Origin: Hexactinellida sp. DTS-2022
Taxonomy: Eukaryota > Porifera > Hexactinellida
Length of the DNA: 64,000 nt
Direction: 5' to 3'
NCBI GenBank assembly: GCA_028753945.1
Contig: JAPNXP010000013.1
Span: forward strand, 1,116,001 to 1,180,000
How positions within the stretch are numbered: the first letter of the stretch is position 1; the number at the start of each line of letters is the position of its first letter. Under the pieces are notes generated by a model that was not told where the DNA came from, searched no databases, and was given only the letters and a program-made list of their open reading frames with translations. Below are positions 56,120-64,000 of the stretch, one piece after another. Made by a program: the position numbers and the translations under genes.

Positions 56120-56480
56120 TTGATTGGGCATGGGGGCGATCATTACAACAAAACAAAAGCGAGCTTACCGAAACGATATATTCAAACCTTTTCTCCAACT
56201 GCAGATGAGTTCATTGATGTGCCTTGCGATCCCTACATTGAAGCTATTCATAAACCAAACTATATCAATTTGGATATTCATGTTCTTCCAATCTATTGTG
56301 TTTATTGGTGGTTACACTATATACTCACTCGTATCTTAGAAGTTAGAACAACTAGTTGTCATTATTGCATTCAGCTACTTACTGAAAACAAAGATATCGA
56401 GATTACAGACGCAAAAAGTCTGATTTTGTAAAATATATTGATTGTGGTTCTTTGAAGTGGCCTTCTGATATTGTAATTTA
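56120..56480 (+). pseudogene. P-type transposase C-terminal remnant (third copy)
   Basis: Pieces match the C terminus of the THAP transposases at 21812-30704: IGGYTIYS (compare IAGYAVFS), TTSCHYCIQLLTENKDIEI (compare LSCHHLLTSDKLLEV) and CGSLKWPSDIV (compare RGSLKYPSRYV). Frames shift twice within 360 bases. No terminal repeat was seen. Confidence 0.6.
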
Positions 56481-56545
56481 GTTAAAAAATACCTATTTTC
56501 CAATGTATTTTGTGTCTTGAAATTGATTTAATGCTTAGTCATCCA

Positions 56546-56868
56546 AACGAACGAATATTCGAATATTGGTTCGTTCGTTACATTTCGAATATTCGTTTCA
56601 ATTCAGCCCTACATTTTTTCTGGACCTGTTCCGCCCAATTCCGTAATTTAGGTACATTGATATTCCGGAATGGTACCATTCCATACAGTTCCGTTCCGGA
56701 ATTAGTTATGTCCGAATATTCGTTCGTTTTGACGACTATAAATCAATCCAAGACTCAAAATACAGTGGAAAATATTTTTTTGTTAATGTTACAATAGTTT
56801 AATCATAGTTACAAAGAGTATTAGACACAAGTTAGCTATTATTCAGCTAGTTTAGATAGGAAGATATA
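56546..56868. repeat. Broken copy of GGGCTGAAACG MITE
   Basis: 56546-56610 carries one end (AACGAATATTCGAATATTGG ... CAGCCCT). 56705-56868 matches the interior of 3515-3660 (TTACAATAGTTTA, TATTAGACACAAGTTAG). About 95 bases with TTCCGGAATGG-type repeats separate the parts. Confidence 0.6.
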
Positions 56869-56870
56869 TA

Positions 56871-57230
56871 CAGTCAACCCCGTTATAACCAAGTCGGATA
56901 TAACGAATTCGTTCAATGGTCCGGAAATCCTTCTATCTTATTACATATCAAAAGTTCGTTTACAACGAAATGGATATAACGAAATTCCGCGTATAACGAA
57001 GTCATTTATTCCCCATATAGCCATATAGCCTATAAGCTATTGATTTACTCCAATTATAACGAACTCCGGTTATATTGAAATCCATTTATAATGAACTCCG
57101 GTTAGTGGCGGTTACAACGAATTCAGCTTGATATTAACTCATTTAAGATCGAACTCCGCATATAACGAACTCCGCTTATAACGAAATGAAACCACGGTCC
57201 CGAGCGCATCGTTATAACGGGAGTTGACAG
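56871..57230. mobile_element. TA-flanked mariner/pogo-like MITE
   Basis: 360 bases, ends CAGTCAACCCCGTTATAACC and CGTTATAACGGGAGTTGACAG, TA on both sides. Many TATAACGAA(CTCCG) units inside, which serve as sub-terminal repeats. Confidence 0.85.
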
Positions 57231-57359
57231 TATACTAATGAAAATAATGATATTAAATGCCCGCTAAAAGCAAATGAAGAAAATACTTTCATAATACAAG
57301 TTTTGATTCATAGATATTATCCTTCTATAAAATTGGACGTGCAAATACCCTATACACTA

Positions 57360-57858
57360 CAGTGCAACCTCTATTAGTGGGGGAGCTTGGGACGGGAAAA
57401 ATCTGAATTGCCCCCCATTCCCCAGTTATAATTTTTAATGGATATACACTACATATGGTCATATTATGAAATATATACTTATAACACATCCATTTATGTA
57501 AGTTCCAGTCAGTATTTGTATATTTTGACAATTTAGTTAAATTCTGATCCACCGCTGATGATTTCTTAAAAAACATTAGAGTAGAGCCATCAAAGATATT
57601 CATTCTATAGAACTTTAGAGTGTATTTATTAGAAATGCAGCATAATATATAAGTATTATGTTAGAATTTGTCCATCTCCCCCATTTATAGAGGTCATTTT
57701 GTATGGGGACACTAATTCCTTTATAATTAAGGTCCCCCATTCCCCACTTCCCCGCTTATAGAGGATCATTTGTATGGAAATGAACGAATATGGACCAAAA
57801 TTCCCCCGCTTATAGAGGTTCCCCATTTATAGAGACCCCACTTATAGAGGTTGCACTG
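57360..57858. mobile_element. TA-flanked mariner-like MITE
   Basis: 499 bases, ends CAGTGCAACCTCTATTAG and CTTATAGAGGTTGCACTG, TA on both sides. CCCCATTTATAGAGG-type units near the ends. No transposase. Confidence 0.85.
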
Positions 57859-57860
57859 TA

Positions 57861-58181
57861 CTATAGAAATGGGTTAAATTAAGTGTTCTGTGTCTCTGTT
57901 AGTGTGGAAAAAAATAATTTATGTAATAATAATTATAAATATTGTCCCTTGCAAATTCTTATTTACCAAATTATTAGTATTAATTGTTTGTTACAACATA
58001 ATTCTAATATTTAGCTGAGCTATAATGAATTTATAATTGTATTAATGAACCATGGATGTGATTGTAGTATAAATTTCAAGCTTAAAAAGTAACTTTTATA
58101 TCATTATTTTAATAACAAACAATTATTGACAAGAAAATATTTGTGGTCTGTAGTTTTTATTCCAAGACACAATTATGAATT
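57861..58181. other. Intergenic, no gene seen
   Basis: AT-rich spacer downstream of the NHL pseudogene. Confidence 0.35.
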
Positions 58182-59378
58182 TTAGATTTTAGATAGAACT
58201 ATTCCATGAGGGTAAACAAACTTTCCTACTTCATGTACTGGTTCCCCTATAGTGTGGAGGTGTGTCCCTTCTTTCGAGAATATTATAACTTGATTATTCC
58301 TCCAATCACTGATCAGCAAATTATGTCTGCATTCCTGTACCCCATATGATTAGGGAGCGTATCTTCTCTCCTGCGTGAGAGAACACGAGTATGCAGTGAG
58401 AGCAATCACAGAGCACGTACACCTCATCTGGTGTCAGTTTAACGTCGAGCGGGGATTTAATTGACGATGTGTTATGAATCTTTGGAAGTGTAGGGAGCAG
58501 GGGTGGCGCTAGGGGGGGGGGGGGGGGCAGGGGGGGGAAATAGCCCCCCCCGTCGGGGAAAGTTTATACGGGGCAGCTGATCGCGTCCAGCTATTTAGCC
58601 CCCTGTCGGGGAAATCCTGGCGCCACCCCTGGTAGGGAGTCATCTAGGATTATGATTCTGGTTTAAATATTCTGCTACGAACACATCTCCGTTGGTAGAG
58701 ACGGTGAGTCCGAGAGGGCCTTTGAACTGATCGATTAAGCAGTGAAATCTATTAACCGGTGGCTCTAATAAGAGGAGTTGACTGTATTTAGGAATTCGCC
58801 TATCTCCGAGAAGATTAAGACACTACGGGAATCTAATCCTTCTGTGACATAATTTAGATTTGTGTTCTCATCGATAGCGACACCATGAAGATACCAGAGC
58901 TCTCCAGGAGCTTGTCTTTCCTTCCCGACAGTTACAATCGGTCTCATTTCTTCATATCGGGGTACAACAGGCACCTCCTCCTCGACTACCTATCCCACAC
59001 CTGCGATCACCTAGCACCTGCTCCAGATGTCCACAGTTACCTCGGAACACCACACGTGTCTCGGGCTGAGGTACCCTCACCTCTACTAGCTTTTGTTCTA
59101 GCTCTGCTATGATTCGCTCCTGGGTCTCTCTCAGTTCGTTCATTTGGAGACTTTGTTCTGTATGTGCTTTCAGTGAGATTAGTTCTTGTTCTTTTCGCGC
59201 GCGGGCTATGGGTCTAGCGGCTATTTGATCGCGTGTATCGCGGTATGTTGGTTAGGAGTGCCACTCGTTGCTGCTGGGGACACATAATTATGTGGTCGAA
59301 TAGTTGGTTTATTTCCAACTCGACAGGGTCTAAGCCTAAGCCTAAGGGGTGTATTGGGTCAGGGGATCGAACGGCCAT
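58182..59378 (-). pseudogene. Coiled-coil/NHL protein, broken by repeats
   Basis: The ATG at 59378 (MAVRSPDPIHPLG) begins a short leader. After a frame change come a coiled coil (RKEQELISLKAHTEQSLQM; ETQERIIAELEQKLVEV) and NHL repeats: VPRYEEMRPIVTV, GVAIDENTNLNYVTE, FKGPLGLTVSTNGDVFVAEY, DEVYVLCDCSHCILVFS, ISDWRNNQVIIFSKEGTHLH and FVYPHGIVL, ending in a stop at 58182. At least three frame changes separate them. A mariner-like repeat (about 58735-58790) and a hAT-like MITE (58498-58631) cut the propeller. Same general architecture as 5526-6777, so the family is multicopy. Only this copy is clearly dead. Confidence 0.72.
58498..58631. mobile_element. hAT-like MITE in NHL pseudogene, 8-base TSD
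   Basis: Ends CAGGGGTGGCGCTAGG and CCTGGCGCCACCCCTG. Exact TSD GTAGGGAG at 58490-58497 and 58632-58639. Contains runs of 15 and 8 G followed by a C run, so copy-specific errors are likely there. Confidence 0.88.
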
Positions 59379-59399
59379 TTTGTTATTATTTACAGTTAG

Positions 59400-59925
59400 C
59401 TAGTTAGTTGCTATGAAAGGAAAGTTGTTTGTTAGTAGAATGCTATAAAAATGTGTCTCGTAGCTTATCAGTGTCTCGTAGCTTATAGCAGAGCTAAGTG
59501 GTAGTCCAGAGTGGAATGTGGCCGTTGTTTGTGTACCGCCTCATTTGATGCACACGGTGACTCCATCCAGTCAGGAATGTAGTGAAAGGAAATACATTCA
59601 TTTGTGAATAATCTCACACCTCTCCTGGTTCCTGGAGAGACAGCTCCGCTAGGATACCAGATAGCTCAAATGGAATGTGGCACAACCCAGTGCAAAGTAC
59701 AAATTACTTTCTTAGCTTAGAATCAAATTTCTTGCAATTCTTACAGAAAATGGATAATTCCAATAATAATAATATTATTATGAATAATTGATACTTCCAT
59801 TCCAGCTAGAATGTATGTAGAGGACATAATTAAACACTTTTAACACTTCCAAATATGCCACTAAGTTCCTATGTTACAAATGTGTCGTGTAGAGCTACCA
59901 AAATGTGACGGAGAATTTTACGATC
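59400..59925. other. Upstream flank of NHL pseudogene, no gene seen
   Basis: No coding feature. A small duplication (GTGTCTCGTAGCTTAT twice) near 59452-59480. Confidence 0.4.
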
Positions 59926-59927
59926 TT

Positions 59928-60027
59928 TCCAATCTAAACTAGTCGAGCTGTTGTCCAAAAGTAGTAAACGAATATCCGTTTCAACCTAATCATTTCGAAC
60001 GAATATTCGGTATATTCGTTTCAGCCC
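59928..60027. repeat. Truncated GGGCTGAAACG MITE
   Basis: Right part only: TTTCGAACGAATATTCGGTA and TTCGTTTCAGCCC. Upstream words (GATCTTTCCAATCTAAAC) match the interior of 3485-3808. Confidence 0.65.
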
Positions 60028-61170
60028 TACATTTTAGATCTTTCAAAGTGCCATTCTTTCTTTCTTCCAATTCTATTACGTAGTTCTGAATCACGAAGGA
60101 GCAATATATGTGCAGGGAGAGTACCATTCTCTATGATACAGAGTTCAATAGTGGAATTCGAAGCCATTAATTGATACCAAGGAAGGCTGAGAGATTCTAG
60201 GGGGGCTGAGTCTTTTATAAATACGAAGAATCTAACCCATTATATTATACAGGGTAAAAACCCTAACCATCTAAGGAAGTGCCTAACCAAACTTTTTAAG
60301 GTTTTAATTGATACTTTAGGTCACTAGGAATAGTTTAAGCCCAGACAACATTTTTGAAAATTGTTGGTTTTCACACAAACGGTGACGTCATCACACGACT
60401 AATTTTTCACACTATCGGTAATAACTATTGATCTATATGTCGCCATGACATGAAAGTTGTATATTTGAATAGGGCGTAAGAAAACCTATCGATTGATGTA
60501 TAAATTATTTTAATCAGACGTCATCTGTATTTTTGTTTATGACGTCATCATAAATTTACTTTCGAGGGATTCAGCTGTTTATCACGACAAACGTCACTTT
60601 ACTCGATTTGAATTATTATGTTGACCTTATGCATGTTATAAATAACTTCCGCAAAGGACGTACACACGTTTTCGCAATTTTCGGAACTATAATATAGACT
60701 AATACTTAGTAAATATACGACAATAATCCACCGATACATATATTCCAATATGTCTGGTGAAAAGATTGTGCATTTTTGAGATAAAAGCACCCAATTATGT
60801 ACAGTTGTTGCATTTTAGCTACTGATCACCTTTAGCTATTGCGCATAGCCCAATTTATGGAAAAATGAAATATTCAGGGGGTCAAAGATTAGTGCCCAAT
60901 GGAATTCTCCGGCAGTATGAACCAAGGATAGACCATTCAAATGCATTCATTTCGACTGTATATTGTCAGATTCGTCCTCAGCACTAAATTTCCAGCATTT
61001 GAGGGCAATATTTACTATATTTGGGGAAATTATTCTTCGTTATTCCAGTGCAACAGTAGGAATGTTGTAACATTCCGATCTCAAAATTGCTACTAGCCAT
61101 ATCGAGTGATACCTTGTTTTCTCGGCTCTGCGTACTGAGTGCGACTTTTGCTATTAGAAACACTCTAAAT

Positions 61171-61323
61171 CAGGGTTTTTTTAAGGTTGAGACCTTGGTG
61201 CAACTCAGCGCGGCCTTGGTGTAACTCAACACTGCAGAGGCTGCTGCCGACCCGAATCGTGGTGTAACTCCAAAAAATCTTAGTGCAAATTTTACACCAA
61301 GATCGGCCTTAAAAAAAACCCTG
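61171..61323. mobile_element. hAT-like MITE in left fold-back arm
   Basis: Ends CAGGGTTTTTTTAAGGTTG and CGGCCTTAAAAAAAACCCTG. Exact 8-base TSD CTCTAAAT at 61163-61170 and 61324-61331. Its mirror copy is at about 62803-62956. Confidence 0.85.
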
Positions 61324-61344
61324 CTCTAAATATTAAAAAGTATG

Positions 61345-61584
61345 CAGGATTTTATACAGAAAAGTTTCCTATGATTACTCATTAGCATCCTAGAAACAAT
61401 CACATCGCCAACTGGGGGTCAGGGGGGCGCTGTTAGCCCTCCAGTGGGATCCAGGGGCAAAGCCCCTGGAAGCCAGTAACAATATTAGAGTACTAGTACT
61501 AGATCCAGCAGTAGAGTGCTATTGCTATTCGCCAAGGAAAATAGGGGCGATGCCAGGATGCCCCAACCTCTGTATAAAACCCTG
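61345..61584. mobile_element. MITE with 5-base TSD GTATG in left arm
   Basis: Ends CAGGATTTTATACAGA and CTCTGTATAAAACCCTG. TSD GTATG at 61340-61344 and 61585-61589. Its mirror copy is at about 62542-62783. Ends match those of 34498-34782. Confidence 0.8.
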
Positions 61585-62291
61585 GTATGTATTGTTCCAT
61601 ATTCCTGCACAAGGCATAATGACCCAGAAATTTTGATTCGGCATTTTCAACACCTATAATGCTTCAATATTTCCAAAAAAAGGGATTGTTTTCAATGATG
61701 TTATTAATGCAAGGTTCTTGGTCTAATTAGCAATAAATTGCTGAAAGTAGTTAGAATTTATTATTATCTGAACTAGAATAAATGCCTATTATGCCAAATA
61801 GACGTGGGCGTATATCCAGGGGGGATTGGTGGGGGATATATCCCCATCCTTTGGAGTGGATGTGATGCTCCATACAATCATACCCCCCATTTTGTGTTTA
61901 GAGGATGCCTTAATGGAGTATCTTCCGACTACTTTCTAAACAAATCTTCAGCATTAAACTGCCAAATTTATTTATATTATTATAGCATTTGTAACTTTCT
62001 ATTATTATAGCATTTGAAAGCTATACGTTGATTATTTAGCAAGGGAATTTGCTAGTAGATCTGAAATACTTAGAAAGATCTATGGAAATTTCAGTCTACT
62101 TTTGATATTATTTTTGAATTTTATCTTATTAATAAGTAATATAAAGTGTGGTACTTCATCCTCCCACTATTTACGGATTTACGGCCATGCAAATAGATAC
62201 TTTGGATAAAGAATTCAGCAATGGATGCTAATTAGACACAAGGACCTTGCATAAATGATATTATTGAAACAATCCCTTTTATTTGAAAATA

Positions 62292-62456
62292 CAGTGGATG
62301 CCGGTTATAAGCACATCGTCGGGAACTGCACTTATGGTGCATATAACCGGCATGTGGTTATAACCAACACAAATTATACATGGCAAACGTTTTCCAACAT
62401 AATGTGCTTATATCCGATATGTTCTTATAACCGGTGTGCATATCCGACATCTACTG
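62292..62456. mobile_element. TA-flanked mariner-like MITE in right arm
   Basis: Ends CAGTGGATGCCGGTTATAAG and CATATCCGACATCTACTG, TA at 62290-62291 and 62457-62458. Absent from the matching place in the left arm (about 61665), so it was inserted after the arms formed. Same family as 26423-26596. Confidence 0.85.
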
Positions 62457-63912
62457 TATTGAAGCATTATGGGTGTTGAAAATGCCGAATCAAAATTTCT
62501 GGGTCTTTATGCCTTGTGCAGGAATATGGAACAATACATACCAGGGTTTTATACAGAGGTTGGGGCATCCTGGCATCGCCCCTATTTTCCTTGGCGAATA
62601 GCAATAGCACTCTACTGCTGGATCTAGTACTAGTACTCTAATATTGTTACTGGCTTCCAGGGGCTTTGCCCCTGGATCCCACTGGAGGGCTAACAGCGCC
62701 CCCCTGACCCCCAGTTGGCGATGTGATTGTTTCTAGGATGCTAATGAGTAATCATAGGAAACTTTTCTGTATAAAATCCTGCATACTTTTTAATATTTAG
62801 AGCAGGGTTTTTTTTAAGGCCGATCTTGGTGTAAAATTTGCACTAAGATTTTTTGGAGTTACACCACGATTCGGGTCGGCAGCAGCCTCTGCAGTGTTGA
62901 GTTACACCAAGGCCGCGCTGAGTTGCACCAAGGTCTCAACCTTAAAAAAACCCTGATTTAGAGTGTTTCTAATAGCAAAAGTCGCACTCAGTACGCAGAG
63001 CCGAGAAAACAAGGTATCACTCGATATGGCTAGTAGCAATTTTGAGATCGGAATGTTACAACATTCCTACTGTTGCACTGGAATAACGAAGAATAATTTC
63101 CCCAAATATAGTAAATATTGCCCTCAAATGCTGGAAATTTAGTGCTGAGGACGAATCTGACAATATACAGTCGAAATGAATGCATTTGAATGGTCTATCC
63201 TTGGTTCATACTGCCGGAGAATTCCATTGGGCACTAATCTTTGACCCCCTGAATATTTCATTTTTCCATAAATTGGGCTATGCGCAATAGCTAAAGGTGA
63301 TCAGTAGCTAAAATGCAACAACTGTACATAATTGGGTGCTTTTATCTCAAAAATGCACAATCTTTTCACCAGACATATTGGAATATATGTATCGGTGGAT
63401 TATTGTCGTATATTTACTAAGTATTAGTCTATATTATAGTTCCGAAAATTGCGAAAACGTGTGTACGTCCTTTGCGGAAGTTATTTATAACATGCATAAG
63501 GTCAACATAATAATTCAAATCGAGTAAAGTGACGTTTGTCGTGATAAACAGCTGAATCCCTCGAAAGTAAATTTATGATGACGTCATAAACAAAAATACA
63601 GATGACGTCTGATTAAAATAATTTATACATCAATCGATAGGTTTTCTTACGCCCTATTCAAATATACAACTTTCATGTCATGGCGACATATAGATCAATA
63701 GTTATTACCGATAGTATGAAAAATTAGTCGTGTGATGACGTCACCGTTTGTGTGAAAACCAACAATTTTCAAAAATGTTGTCTGGGCTTAAACTATTCCT
63801 AGTGACCTAAAGTATCAATTAAAACCTTAAAAAGTTTGGTTAGGCACTTCCTTAGATGGTTAGGGTTTTTACCCTGTATATATTCATGAAGATTCATGAA
63901 CAAATACAAATA

Positions 63913-64000
63913 CAGGTAAACCTCCCAAAGCGGCACCTCCGAGTAGCGGCAACCTCCGAGAAGCGGCACAAAATAATTCTCCCGATGGGTGCCGCTTTGG
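63913..64000 (+). mobile_element. Start of a TA-flanked mariner-like element
   Basis: After TA (63911-63912) comes CAGGTAAACCTCCCAAAGCG with repeated GAGTAGCGGCAACCTCC-type words, a typical MITE end. It runs off the window. Confidence 0.5.

Larger units (their letters stand above)
60250..63876. mobile_element. 3.6-kb fold-back structure, arms of about 1.5 kb
   Basis: Ends CAGGGTAAAAACCCTAACCA and complement, flanked by TATA. The left arm (60250 to about 61745) and right arm (about 62215-63876) are near-identical reverse complements. Over the first 200 bases I count one difference. The loop is about 470 bases. Both arms carry the same two nested MITEs (left copies 61171-61323 and 61345-61584). 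The right arm alone has a third (62292-62456). Mirror-image open frames at 60599-60790 and 63336-63527 are identical by symmetry and not convincing genes. Confidence 0.9.

Noticed and set aside
60599-63527. Two identical 63-codon frames on opposite strands
   Set aside because: Identity follows from the fold-back arms. No family features.

Overview
The window is nuclear DNA of a multicellular eukaryote, most likely a marine invertebrate. It has GT-AG introns of 60-460 bases, AT-rich spacers, animal genes (PRPF38A, CPT2, an RDH-type SDR, an AidB-like acyl-CoA dehydrogenase, an LRR protein, coiled-coil/NHL proteins) and many animal-type transposons. Several host genes have no introns and lie close together. 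That, plus the NHL family with a lineage-specific coiled-coil N terminus, reminds me of a compact sponge genome, perhaps a glass sponge. This is inference; I could not search a database.

Layout. 1-3.4 kb: a multi-exon Ginger-type (Gypsy-integrase-like) DNA transposon gene ending in an OTU cysteine-protease domain, with two in-frame stops. 5.5-6.8 kb: a coiled-coil/NHL gene with one frameshift. 7-15 kb: no host gene, but a dense set of non-autonomous DNA transposons, including a Mutator-like element with 10-base target-site duplications (TSDs) and a 1.25-kb head-to-head palindrome. 15.4-16.2 kb: a broken FLYWCH/MULE transposase on the minus strand, next to a Ty3/Gypsy retrotransposon (16.2-20.8 kb) with identical 112-base LTRs. 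21.3-31.1 kb: two P-type (THAP domain) transposons lying 28 bases apart. Each is broken at the same codon by a different MITE.

31.5-51.8 kb is the host-gene zone, all on the minus strand: a membrane SDR, CPT2 and PRPF38A as a close pair, an AidB/ACDH-11-like acyl-CoA dehydrogenase, a multi-pass membrane protein and an LRRC34-like protein. Only MITEs and a second Mutator-like copy interrupt it. CPT2 and the acyl-CoA dehydrogenase both act on fatty acyl groups in mitochondria, but nothing here shows they are co-regulated.

52-64 kb returns to repeats: an internally deleted CR1/L2-like LINE, a Gypsy integrase remnant, a third P-type remnant, TA-flanked mariner-like MITEs, a second broken NHL gene, and a 3.6-kb fold-back structure with arms of about 1.5 kb.

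Most long coding regions of transposons, and one host gene, carry single-base frameshifts. Some lie in elements that otherwise look young, so consensus indel errors in the assembly are a real alternative to decay. No tRNA, rRNA, CRISPR array or riboswitch was recognised, and promoters and poly(A) sites could not be placed with confidence. Unless a feature says otherwise, uncovered stretches longer than 300 bases contain AT-rich sequence in which I see no gene.
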